Of a DNA stretch of 64,000 bases, positions 12,524 through 23,013 are shown one piece after another. Source of the stretch: Rutstroemia sp. NJR-2017a BVV2 (Eukaryota; Ascomycota; Leotiomycetes; Helotiales; Rutstroemiaceae); assembly GCA_002946415.1 (NCBI GenBank), contig NJPS01000033.1:496001-560000 (forward strand), read 5' to 3'. The notes beneath the pieces are model-generated. The model had not been told where the DNA came from. It ran no database searches and saw only the letters and a program-made list of their open reading frames with translations. Each line of letters opens with the position of its first letter. Position 1 is the first letter of the stretch. Both the position numbers and the translations under genes were made by a program.

Positions 12524-14564
12524 TTATGCTTTGCTAAGACTCTGTCCCTCCTCAGCCTTCTGCATTCCATACTTCTTGAGACGAATGGCGTTGATGTTGA
12601 TGAAGCCAGCTAGATTGCACATCACGAATTAGTAAGGCGATTTCAAGCGATCGTCTGGAAAGGAGAGCGGGACAGGGGTAGGAGAGTTAAGGGGTATGGG
12701 GTAATGTGGGGTTGAAAACATACTTGTGTCGAGAGGGCTGAAGTTCTCCAATGAATCCATGGAAGCCTCCTCCGAGGAGTAGAGCTTCTCGGTCTCGGAA
12801 CTTCGGCCAAGAACATAGACATTGCCCTTGTAGCAACGGAGTCTGACCTCGGCGTTCTGGTAGCAGCCAAAAGTTAGCGGTCGAGTTCAGGATGGCGATT
12901 ATGGCTGTGATCGCCATATTTGACATGAGCTAGGATAATGAAGACATACCACTCGTCTCTGACAGAAAACAAGAGAGTTTTCGATGAACTCTCGCTCTGG
13001 CGAGAAGTAGAGTCCATTGTATAGGAGTTCGGACCAGTTGAATGTTACGAATTGATCACGGAGAGAGCGGACTTTGCCGTCCATGACCAAAGATTCGGCA
13101 TCCAAATGGGCGAGTCTGAGGATTGTCATGGCTGGTGAATCGTAGCATCCACGGCTCTTCAATCCGATGAAGCGGTTCTAAACTCATGTCAGCGATTTCT
13201 GCTTAACTTCAACCTAGTGTCCTCGGAGTGATTTTGAACCATGAGGTAGACTGGCTAACGCGGTTACAAGCATACGTAGAAAAATTGCAACGTACCTCGA
13301 CAATGTCAATTCTACCAATACCGGCCTGCTTGCCGATCTCGTTGAGCGCAATGAAGAGCTCAAGGCTGTCTGTGTATGTTTTATCACCAGCAATAAGCTT
13401 GACTGGGAGACCCTTCTCGAAGTGAATGGCAATGTCATTGACTTGATCGGGGGCAGAACGAGGATCAACAGTTCGGGTCCACATGTCATCTGGAGGAGGC
13501 ATGGAGGGATCCTCTAGAGTACCTGCCTCATAACTGCAGTGGGCGATGTTGTCATCCATGCTGTATGGCTTGGCTTTTGTGGATGTCACTGGAATGCCTG
13601 TGGCAGCGGCGTAGTCAAGCAAGTCATTTCTTCCTTGGAATCGATCACAGAACTCGGGAATTCTCCATGGAGCAATGATCTGAATCTTTGGGTTGATGGC
13701 AAGGAATGCCAATTCTACAATCGTTTGCAGTCAGTGACAGGAGAAGATATGACTGGATCAGGATGACTCACCGAAGCGAATCTGTTGAAGGTGGTTAGTT
13801 TCACATTAGTGGAACAGGCATAATATCAGATGGTACTCACACCGTCGTTTCCTTTGCCCTGGGATGAAGTCAGTCATGGACATAGCAAACTTGATGAGAA
13901 AAGGGTTCGGTAGAATTTCACAATAGAATGAAAGCGTTTTGAGACTTACAGTACATCCGTGACTGACAAATTGGCCTTTTTGAAGCAGTGTCAGCTCACT
14001 TTATCCATAATCATACAAACTGATAGCTGCTTCAGGCGTCCCAAGCAGTTCATCCAGGTGAAGAATTACTTACAGTTCTCTTCTTCGGCTACGCGCATCT
14101 GTGCACGAGCAATGACTGGGCGAGCCAAACTGGTACCTGAGTGACGAGCAAGCGGTTAGTAGCCGCCCAACGAAATGGAAGTTGGAACCACACACCAAGC
14201 AAGCTAAACGAGTGTCAGTTGGTGAACAGAGCAAGAACTTTGGAGACGATACGTACTATCTTCCCTCGTATTGTGCGTTGCACTGAATGGCACGGAAACA
14301 CAACTGCTCGACGAACTCCTTGCGCAAGTCAAGAATGATCATCTTTGAAGCACCAATCTTCTCGGCCTTGGCCTTGACTTCGTCCCAGTTCTCCTCTTGT
14401 CCAACATTGGCAAGGAAGCAGACGACTTCATAACCCTCATCCAACAGCCAGCGCAAGATGGTGCTGGTGTCAAGACCGCCTGTAAGATGTTAGTCATAGC
14501 TACAACATAGCACGAATCATCAAGAATACACACCCGAGTAGGCCAAACAGACTCTTCCCTTCAT
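12524..14564 (-). CDS. Argininosuccinate synthase
   Basis: ATP-dependent condensation of citrulline with aspartate, the penultimate step of arginine biosynthesis (EC 6.3.4.5; ARG1 in yeast). Eleven exons on the minus strand (14564-14534, 14479-14257, 14203-14196, 14136-14074, 13975-13950, 13858-13841, 13781-13772, 13714-13296, 13177-12950, 12856-12724, 12609-12524) sum to 1245 nt, giving 414 residues, the usual size. The N-terminal AYSGGLDTST motif (from residue 8) is the ATP-pyrophosphatase loop. VGQEENWDEVKAKAEKIGA, SHGCTGKGNDGIRFEL and the YSMDDNIAHCSYEAG segment are conserved through the family. Every junction has GT...AG and keeps frame. Exons of 8, 26, 18 and 10 nt are unusually small and are why simple ORF calling breaks the gene into pieces. 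A Gcn4/CPC1-type site lies upstream. Confidence 0.95.
13772..13781 (-). other. 10-nt microexon of argininosuccinate synthase
   Basis: Ten bases, ATTCGCTTCG, between CAACAG and GTGAGT. They encode Ile-Arg-Phe and the first base of Glu in the conserved GNDGIRFEL stretch. The flanking exon upstream is only 18 nt (13841-13858). Confidence 0.85.
14196..14203 (-). other. 8-nt microexon of argininosuccinate synthase
   Basis: Between TTTAG (acceptor) and GTGTGT (donor) lie eight bases, CTTGCTTG. They complete a Tyr codon, encode Leu-Leu and start a Gly codon, giving the conserved ...RYLLGTSLARP... of the enzyme. Skipping the exon would shift the frame. Confidence 0.85.
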
Positions 14565-16589
14565 CTTGAGATATTTTGTGGAGTGGTAGCGGGAATTACT
14601 AATGGGGAAGTTGGTGATTCAAGGTTGATGAAACTGAAAAGAAAGAAAAAGAGTTGAGAAAAAAGATGTGAAAACAACCAACCCCGCGGACCCCTCTATA
14701 AACCTTGATTGTAAGGTTAGTAAAATTACAATCACGTGCAGTCAAGAGGATTGGCCAGCGATGTCGGAGAAGGTGAATGCAGAGCACAGAGTTCGACGAA
14801 CAGCAGACCACTAAAACTTTCGTCGAATCTTGAACCGTCCTCAACCGCCCTACAGAACAGACATAAAAGTGATAAAAGATAACAGCGATAACAAGCAGTC
14901 CATTTCGAATGTGGTTAGATGGTGTATCCACTATTACTCATTTGTTTTGCAGGACCCCGGTTTCTAGTTCTTCCTTGTTCACCCCACTACGTCGTTCACT
15001 TAACTCATCCAGCTTGCCTTGACTCAAAATCTTCCTGGTCATCAATAACATCGGGCTGTTACCATGCCGTGCATGTCTATTGGCATGCTCTGTGGAACAC
15101 TCCGCAGCCAGTTCCGAGAAATCTTCGAACTCGAAGGTGCAAAGACCTAATCATAGCTGGACTGAACGAAGACGAGGCACTTGACAATCTAGGAATGGGT
15201 CATTCTTATGAAGTCTCGTTTGATACTGTATCCATTATGGGTCGATGTAGTCTTCAAGTCCCAGTGCCATAGCTAAGAAGAGCAATTCCAATGCCACTTC
15301 TCAATTTCAAGGTATTTTCCAAGACCTCTTTTTACCATAGGAAGTGTCCTCGGTATCATAATGAGTTTGCTGGATGGTTTGAGGGTCTTCTTGGATGTCA
15401 ATTGGCAGTTCCGGGCCAACTGGCGCATAACGTGTGTTGCCTCTGGGATATTTACATGGAAATTGAGAGCCATTGGCATCGGTTGTGAAGCATGAGCTCA
15501 ATTCAGGAGCAATGGAAACGCTCCATTAAACGGTCTTTGCCTTTATGATGTATGGTATCGTCAGAATCATATGGATGTCCAGGCCAGACGCTTGTAGGAT
15601 GGATGTATTGGATGGAGATATTCTGCGGTTTGCGAACGATCATCACCATAATAAACTGGACTGAGAAGTGCCTGCTATGAATGCATACTCGATTACACGT
15701 CCTACTGGCTACGAGCGGAAAGATATTGTGACCTCTTGAGCATTGTCTAGAGTCTGCAGGTAGTGATTTGGGTGCTCGAGTCTATCAGCAGATCAGACTT
15801 GCAGTCTGTTTACCAAGATGCTGAGCGCGAGCAGCAACTTTTTGATGCTGCTCACATTATTAGGAATGGCAGGGGACAGATATTGCAGAACAAAGCCGGT
15901 CTGGGGCTAGATATGACGATGGAGAAGCTTTCCCTTGTCGCATTGGTGATCGTCTGTTGGAACCGAACCTTGATAAAAATCCAGACATACCTGGAGGACA
16001 CGAGGACAATAACTTATGATATGTAAATTCTAGATGAAATGACCGCTATAAACCCAAACAAGTTGCACTAGCCTTCCGCTGAACATACATGAGAATGGTA
16101 AGATAAATCAATAAGCTTGCTCGCTATGCTCCATCATCCCAAACATAGATTGGATACGAAGATCAGTATTAGTGTATAGCCCGTACTTCGAGTATTGAGG
16201 CTGGACGATAACTCGCAAATGTTTGCGAAATGATATAATGAGCCAGCTCCAAATATCCCACTTGTAGGCATATCACACTCCCTTCGATATCCAGTGGCCA
16301 ACCAGCATGTCTGTCCGCCCCCTTTTCCCCTTCAGTTCTCGGATTGAGCCGCTTTCGATCTGTGATATGTTCTCGACCATCTGCCGATGCATCCCTTCTC
16401 TATATCCCCATAAGCCCTTCTAAAATCTGCCACCCAACTAACAGTCCATCTACATCCGTTCCAACTCCTAACCCACAGGATCTATATTTTGTCTACCCAA
16501 CCCATATTCTATAACCAATCTAAAAACTCCAAACCCGAATCCCTTTATATATATAGCGCATGCACATCCCCTCACCATCCCACCTCATC
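14565..16589. other. Intergenic region with ASS promoter, no supported gene
   Basis: About 2 kb upstream of argininosuccinate synthase. A TATA-like TTTATA element lies near 14696-14703, read on the minus strand. Several ORFs of 60-117 codons occur on both strands (for example 14919-15272 +, 15307-15501 -, 15763-16026 +). None shows recognisable domains and they are not supported. Confidence 0.4.
15020..15026. promoter_or_regulatory. Possible Gcn4/CPC1 site (TGACTCA)
   Basis: A perfect TGACTCA palindrome about 455 bp upstream of the argininosuccinate synthase start. This is the binding site of the Gcn4/CPC1 bZIP regulator of amino-acid biosynthesis, which controls arginine genes in fungi. A seven-base match is expected several times by chance in 64 kb, so the location is the only support. 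Confidence 0.35.
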
Positions 16590-17007
16590 TCACAACATCC
16601 CCACCCCTCCCACCACCAACCCCCCAACCACCTTCCCCCACCCCACCCCCATCGCGCCCACACCCCCCGTCGCAACCACAGGCGACGCCCTTGTCGTAGT
16701 AACCGACGCCGTGGCCGAAGCGGCGCTCAGCGAGGACGCGTAGGACGCGAGTGCGGATTGGATTGCTAGGGAATTGGACGACGATTGCGAGGGGTCGAGA
16801 GATGTTGAGCTGCTTGTTGTTGTTGGCGCGGGGGTTTGACGGATCTGAGGGGATGAGGGAAGGAGGTTAGTTTTTGTTTGTGAGGGGTGATGGATGGATT
16901 GTAACATTACGTACTTCTAATGATGCGGCGCGATGGGCTGAGGTGAGGAGGAGGAGGGATAGGAGGAGAGGGAGATGGGATGGAGATAGAGATAGGGGGT
17001 TGAGCAT
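16590..17007 (-). CDS. Small secreted Ser/Thr-rich protein, probably GPI-anchored
   Basis: Two exons (17007-16915 and 16844-16590) encode 115 residues. Residues 1 to about 24 form a signal peptide (leucine-rich core ending LLLLTSAHRA). The middle is Ser/Thr/Ala-rich, typical of O-mannosylated wall proteins. The C-terminus is a glycine/valine-rich hydrophobic tail (VVGGLVVGGVGML) that ends the protein, which is the layout of a GPI-attachment signal. Introns and both ends were inferred by frame; the 70-nt intron has donor GTACGT and acceptor CCTCAG. The gene is isolated. A cell-surface or wall role is inferred from layout only, and no family is recognised. Confidence 0.6.
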
Positions 17008-17899
17008 CGTGAAGGAGTTTGGCTGGGTGATTGAGTGATGGAGATGCCGCGAAATAAGAGAATAAGAATAAGAAGAAGAAGAATATCTACCAGCTAGTAA
17101 TACCGTATCGCAGAATAAAAAATATACTCAAATCCAGAGAGGAATAATCGTCTGAAGTATTCAAACAAGGAGAAGATGCGTACCGACAATTCCGGGCGTT
17201 TCAAGAATTACATCAGAATTCTATGGGGCTCCACTCGGGCATGATTTCATGCCTCCTTATTGGCAGCATCGTGCAAAATAACTCAAATCAGGTATTTGAA
17301 TTGAAGTACAAGTACAGTGCAGGGTGATGATTAAGGAGATTTATGAAGTCGCTGCATGGAAGTTATACGAGAACTCATCAATTTGAAAGAGACAGGAGAT
17401 CTTTATCTGGATTCTGGACGATAACCTTAACATGCGGGTAGGGCGCCGCTCGGTCTAGATTATTAAGAATTTAAGGGTCCTCTCCTGGCCGAGCCTAAGT
17501 TTCACGTTTTGTGTGTGTTTCGTAGGATTCTTCTAGCCACGCACGCGAGGACGAGCGTTGGTGTTGTGTTGGTGCGGAAACTAGGAGAGTAAAGTTTGAC
17601 ACTGACAGCTGAGTTGCTGGCTCAAGAGAAATTGGCATTTTGGCATCACATCACAGAGGGTTGCTGAGCTTATGGACTGGCTGTAACTATATCGAGTTTC
17701 AACGTCCTCTTCATAGCGGTGGAAAGTCGGTAGGTTACGTTGATTGCTTCGGTATTTTCACTAAGCTTAGCATCACTGTTAACGTCTTGTCTGCCAGGTC
17801 ATCGCGAGCCCTATGGCAGTTGATTTTTGCACTGTGGGTATACTAAAGGCCGGCTATTCCTGCTGCCTATATGGTCTTGTATTCAATTTATTCTAATCC
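17008..17899. other. Intergenic region, no gene seen
   Basis: Promoter side of the small GPI-type protein and 3' side of the protease gene, both on the minus strand. Composition is mixed; only short ORFs without domain character. Confidence 0.5.
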
Positions 17900-20800
17900 T
17901 TATGAATTCCTCCAGGTTGTATTTCGAATCAGTACTGCAATCGGCTCAAGCCTTCCTGGAAACGTTAGACGTGCTTCATTCGCCATATTTCTCATAGCCT
18001 CAGTTGCTCTCTCAAATCGTTGAGCAGGATACGCGACCCTTTGGTTAGTAAGGTTCTCAGTGCTTATATTGTTAAATGCCTCCTTCATTTTATCGAATGT
18101 CTTCAGCTCCATCAGATCTGCTAACTTGATGGATTCAGTCGGCAAGGGCTCTTTCTCAGTATAGTATATTCCCAGCTTAGTGCAGTGCAGAATAAGAGCT
18201 GCCAACCCTGCCGCAAGCGCAGTAGCTATAGAAGAGCCGGAATTGGTGTCGGGATCCTTAGCAAAACTCTCATACTGATATTGAAATTTGGCCTTGAGGT
18301 CCGGTACATCCACGCCTGGAAAGAAGAAGTGGGCGTGTGTGGGGTCGGTGACCTTCAACCAGGTCTGACCGTTATCAGTTGCCGCGCCAATGCGAAATAT
18401 CTTTGCCCCATGACAGCTGTAGGGGTATTCCTTCTTACCCCCACGATTGCTGGTCCCATCATCAGCAGCGGCACAGTACATTAGCGGGTGGTTCTGGCCA
18501 TGTACTTCAGTCATGACATTTGCCAGGCGGTGTAACCCGGGGTTCTTAGTAGGGTCAATGTCTCCTTCGATGCTCCAAGACATTGAGATTATATCTACCC
18601 CTCTGTCGATAGCATCTATGATGGCCTTCGAGAGGGTGAGTGCTTATCTTATACATGGAAGGTTCTGGTCGGGGAGGAAAGGATGAAGTGAAAGCATCAA
18701 CGTAACGTACCTTAGCTGCACTCTCCGGTTCTGGTCTTAGCATGCCAGTCCCCTTATCTGGGCGCATCAAAACCCTATATGGAACGATGTTTGCCCATGG
18801 ACACACGGCTAGGATTAACTTCGCCATCAAAGTTCCATGGCCATTAAGTGAATACCACTCAGGTGGCGAGTGACCATCTTCCGACCTGTCAAAGCTAGCG
18901 CCATCCAGAATTCGGTCACTGAACACTTCCATGTCATTGGTGAAGACATCAACCCCATCATCAATGAGAGCAACGGTGACATTATTCGTAACAAAAGGAC
19001 TCAGCTTTGAGTCTCCAATATCGACGGGAATAGCAGGAATAAAAGAGACAAAGTCTTCCATGTACTTCAGCCATCGGTGTTTCGGGGCACCTGCAGACTT
19101 GTCCTCTTCTGGTATCAAAGGAGGCAACTCAGCGCCACTAGTTGTCTTTTCGTGTTGAAAGAGCTTAATTGTGGGATATGATTGTATGGAACGCTCGGTG
19201 GATACATGGTTGGTCGATACATGGTTGGTCGATACATGGTTGGTCGATACAGAGTTGGTCGATACAGAGTTGGTCGATACAGAGTTGGTCGATACATTGT
19301 TGGTCTGAAGATCAGAGGCCTTCGGAGACAAGAGAGCCTGCCTCAGCTCTAACCGGCATTTCTCAAGTCTTTCTTTGAATTCTCTAATGTTTTCTTGAGT
19401 TCTCCTAGAACTCCCCGTACCCTAAAAGTAGTGTTAGGCTTATTTTACAGGACCAAGGATAACCTACTGTTGTATATGTCAAGTGAATTTGCCTCAACAT
19501 CTCGAGGCTCGGAAGCCCATCAATTGCACTCCACCCTCGGAGAACAGAATTGTTTCCGCTCCACTCGAGATGAAGCTCCCTGACATTCGGAGTGGCTCCC
19601 TTAATAGTCTTGGGGCAAAGGTCAAGCTTCCGCCACTCGAGGATTTCGACATCAAAAGAGTGCTTCAAAGATCCCATTCCCCCGATTGCGTCTTCGATGT
19701 CCTCATCGCGATGAGGCTTTTCCATATCATCCACAGTTACCTTCAATATCTTCTCGACTCCTTTCTCACTGTGAAGCCAGTCGAAGTAGAACAGCCTGTT
19801 CTCTTGATACCTCGGGGGGCTGGATTTGGACTTCGCATCATCCACTATCTCCAAGCTGACCGAGGCTTGAGGGAGGGACACGTAACGTAGGATCTTATTG
19901 AAGCGTCGATTCTTGAAGAACTTTTTTATTTCATGCTCCTTCATAGACTCTCCACTTGGATGTTCTCTGAAATCCAAACGGAGAAGGACATCTAGCAAGA
20001 TACAACATTAGAATCTTGCCAATTGGGTTGGAAACGGAGACGAGGTACTTACTGCGCACATCTTCACCGAAGAATATCTTTGCATCACTCTCATCTGGTT
20101 GACTTGTATCATCGTCATTAAATTTATCTACGGGTGGTGTTTCGATCGTTGATCTGAGATATCTTAGTTGAAGCTCACGGATAACTTCTACGCTTGCTTT
20201 TTTGGCCTCTTGTCTTCTCTGCCCTAACTTGGATGCGCGATCGGCTTCTCTGGTAGGCTTTGCACCACCTAATTGTCCTGGAGGCTGAGATTTGCATTTC
20301 TCATTATCAACTTGCTGCTCTTCTTTTTCCGACGAGTCGGTCTGCCGGGCTGCTGACGTTGATCTCTGATCAGAATCCTGATCTTCCTTGATATCCTTGG
20401 AGTTTGGGTCATCTCGGGATGTATTGTTTTCATTCGATGTCTTTCCTTCTTTGTGGTTCTTCGACGCGCGCGGAGGTTTGAGATCATGCTGCGCGTTTGT
20501 ATTCCCGGGGCTGTTTGCCAAAAATTGTTTGGCTGTAAGTTTGTGCCATTGGTAGACCGAGCAGCTCGACGGGACGGTGATCTCGCAATCCCGAAGTTTG
20601 AACCTCTTGGCTGGAACTTTCACATAAAGGCTCTTTTCGCAACGGTCAAGTAGGCACTTAACTAGCTCCGGTTGGTTTTTGGGGTCTTCGTAGCCTCTTG
20701 CATAAACGACGGCCAGATGGAGCGGGATTGGCTCGTCCTTGTTGTCGGTGTTCAACAGCATTGGCTCTGTAGCCCATTTTACAAGTTTCCGAAGGAAGAA

Positions 20801-21457
20801 TAGTGAAAAGGGCTTTTGAGTGGTCAGCGCCTCAAACGCGACCTCGATGCACTTCTTCCCTTCTCCATTTTCGTTTTCCAATTCCCGGTTTGGATTTTCC
20901 TTCTCCATGAAGAGAATCATTGTTTCTACCAGAGGGTTGTTCCGTCCATAATGAAGGTTCTGGATTGCTTCACAGAGCGGGTGGACATTATTGCCTTCAA
21001 TGGTACTCTCAATAGACTTCGGGTTGCATTCAAGTATAGCATAGAGTACATGGTGGTGACAGCACTGAGCGGCCGACCTCTCACTGAGCAGGTGATGCAG
21101 GAAAGTCTTTCCACTCTTTAATGTCCGGAAGAGGGCGTCGTAGTACGTTTTCTTCAATTTCTTTGCAACATCGGAAGCTTGCTTCAACTTAGCTTTCTCA
21201 ACCTCTAGATTTGGAGACCTTGCTTGTGGTCCAGCTGGGAACTCTTTCTTGATGATGGTAATGATTCCATCCCACTCCTTTGGTGGCAGGTCCTGTTCGT
21301 ATGGCGTGGTTTCTTCTCCTGATTGCTCGTCGTCGTTGGGTTCAGGGTAGAGGCTCTGAGACAAATTATCTAGCGTGAGGCCGCCTTCTGCAAAATAGGC
21401 CGACATTGCCCTGGCCCGCGGAGAGGTCGGGCTAGCCAAAGGATATTCATTATTCAT
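17900..21457 (-). CDS. Intracellular subtilisin-like (S8) protease with ankyrin-like N-terminal region
   Basis: Four exons (21457-20053, 19991-19468, 19421-18711, 18625-17900) total 3366 nt, giving 1121 residues. Residues 1-270 are helical with degenerate ankyrin-like units (TFLHHLLSERSA, EPIPLHLAVVYARG). Residues about 290-430 are a charged, low-complexity linker. Residues about 470-640 form a second domain ending with LRGWSAIDGLPSLEMLRQIH. Seven five-residue VSTN(S/H) repeats follow (about 686-720). The S8 domain comes last: catalytic Asp about 797 (VALIDDGVDVF), His about 838 (NGHGTLMA), Ser about 1012 (NSGSSIATALAAG). The intervening CAAADDG segment has Asp where classical subtilisins have the oxyanion Asn region. 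There is no signal peptide, so it should be cytosolic. It is divergent from the gene at 22150. Podospora HET-Q2, which cleaves the gasdermin HET-Q1, is a subtilase of this general type; whether this is an orthologue is unknown. Confidence 0.88.
19201..19305 (-). repeat. 15-bp coding minisatellite, 7 copies
   Basis: Seven head-to-tail 15-bp units (GATACATGGTTGGTC and variants with AGAG or ATTG in the middle) lie in frame inside the protease gene and encode VSTNH/VSTNS repeats just before the S8 domain. Three consecutive units share one variant, three share another and one is unique, suggesting recent expansion by slippage or unequal exchange. Confidence 0.92.
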
Positions 21458-22149
21458 GGCGTCTGGGTTCTATCCTAATGAATTTTAGGGATATAGATAT
21501 TCAAGCTAAACTGGGTAAGGATGAAGTCGAATGGCCGAGTAAATCTACCAGCATAACTTCAACGATGCTGATGAGTGGAAACAAGGAGAGTACAGAACAA
21601 AATCTCCGTTGTGATACAATATTCGGTAGTTGCTGTTGGCGAGCCGCCTTTCATTTGCTCCAGCTCTCCAAAGCCACCATTAATGGCGTCGTCTATACTG
21701 TACTGGAAAGTCAAGAGTCCCGACCCAATGTCCTTGAATTATCGGTGCGCCCCGGAATCAGCTTCCGAAAACATTACCGATCACGTCAGGCTTGTGCAAC
21801 GTTTGCCATTGTACCTGTACTTGAAGTCAAGTGTCTATGCAGCTGTGGCGTTGGCGGCATGCTTTACATATCAGCACACCTCTTTTGGCTCCCGTTCAGC
21901 TGGTGGCATGCCACGTCAGCACACCTTTTTTTTTTTTTTTGGGTTCCCGTTCCGCTGGTGTGCTGCAAGGGGAGCAAGGCTGTAAGTTCTCAATCAAGGT
22001 CAATTTTTCGATACTTTTGCATGGTCTGGCGTGCCTTCTGGCGACGAGGCTTTATATAGTAGACAATGAATGGATTTCCTAGGTGCCACACCTCTCAAAT
22101 TTTACCGTCCGAAATCTCTCATATTTTCTCTCGCATCTAGTTCAACATC
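21458..22149. promoter_or_regulatory. Divergent intergenic region between protease and 287-residue protein genes
   Basis: A 692-bp region separates the two start codons, so the two genes may share regulatory sequence. It contains a short direct duplication with a poly-T tract (21871-21960). The plus-strand ORFs here are not supported as genes. Confidence 0.5.
21871..21960. repeat. Direct duplication with poly-T tract
   Basis: Two adjacent copies begin TCAGCACACC (at 21871 and 21916), continue through T-rich sequence and end with TCCCGTTC(A/C)GCTGGTG. The second copy has a run of about 15 T instead of CTTTT. A local tandem duplication with subsequent slippage explains it. Confidence 0.75.
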
Positions 22150-23013
22150 ATGGCCGTTGAATCTCAATCTGATTTCGAAGCCAATTTTGACGATGTTGAC
22201 TACGTAAACATCAAGTTGGCAATTGTGGACCAGACAGGAGGGCAGTTTCGTACTGATAACGGCCGGCCCCCAAAGAGTGCTACAGCTCGTGAGACAGGCA
22301 TCCTTGTTCGCTATGGAATTATCGACACGATTCACGGCAAGGTGTCTAGCACCGACTCTAAATTTTGCTCAATCTTGGTTTTTGACTTTCAATTTGATCT
22401 AATCAAGCAATCGCGTTGCATTCACCAAGTCAATATCGACGTCGTGGTTTCTGACCCTGGGCGCGAAATCAGTAGCATTGCCCCGTCTGACAGAGTGTCG
22501 ATCAACCCCCGCACTCGGGGTGTCGAGAGCACCTTAGGTGTCGGTCTCAATGCTGGGGGTGCATATGGGGGAGGAGATGCAAAGGCGGAGAGGAACACAA
22601 CGATAGAGGAAGTCGGCTACGCGACCGTGAAAGGGTGGCCTGCGCACCTACCACGGACCCGAGAGCGTACTGGGGAGCCTTACAATTGTGCAAGATGGGT
22701 TGTGCTTGAGAATCCGGTGGCCAGAGATGGCGTTCCTGCACGCTTGCGAGCTGCAGTTTTGGTGATGAGAAGTGATGAGGAGGTGTTTCAGCTCGGGGTG
22801 CAGTTTAATATTAAGGCGGACTGGAGGAGCAAGCTGGAAGAGATGTTCGGAGCAACACCACCAAATAACCCCATCGACATAAATCCGAAGGATACGTCTA
22901 CCACGAGGGTTGTGAAGGACTACAAGACTGATAACTTGAGTCTTGTGGACTTGCAAGCCATTTACCGTATCTCGTATGGTGCGCTAGTTGAGCGGATATT
23001 CTCTTCTAACTAG
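22150..23013 (+). CDS. Unrecognised 287-residue protein, candidate effector paired with the subtilase
   Basis: A single uninterrupted exon encodes 287 residues with no signal peptide and no obvious membrane helix. The predicted pattern is beta-rich: alternating hydrophobic strands at about residues 18-30, 48-65 and 75-105. Then comes a glycine-rich stretch (TLGVGLNAGGAYGGG, about 129-143) followed by charged residues, a conserved-looking core (ARWVVLENPVARDGVPARLR and a following AVLVMRS strand), and a helical tail of about 35 residues (NLSLVDLQAIYRISYGALVE). I do not recognise the family. Its size, its lack of export signal and its head-to-head position with an intracellular subtilase resemble the HET-Q1/HET-Q2 gasdermin-protease gene pair of Podospora, where protease removes a short C-terminal inhibitory piece. 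That analogy is inference from layout, not homology. Confidence 0.8.
   Translation: MAVESQSDFEANFDDVDYVNIKLAIVDQTGGQFRTDNGRPPKSATARETGILVRYGIIDTIHGKVSSTDSKFCSILVFDFQFDLIKQSRCIHQVNIDVVVSDPGREISSIAPSDRVSINPRTRGVESTLGVGLNAGGAYGGGDAKAERNTTIEEVGYATVKGWPAHLPRTRERTGEPYNCARWVVLENPVARDGVPARLRAAVLVMRSDEEVFQLGVQFNIKADWRSKLEEMFGATPPNNPIDINPKDTSTTRVVKDYKTDNLSLVDLQAIYRISYGALVERIFSSN

Noticed and set aside
15273..15501. Possible decayed minus-strand gene
   Set aside because: Two overlapping frames each give peptides of about 65 residues, but no family is recognisable and stops interrupt both sides.
19195..19310. Regular short repeats that could suggest a CRISPR array
   Set aside because: Units are 15 bp, contiguous without spacers and in frame with the protease gene, so this is a coding minisatellite.
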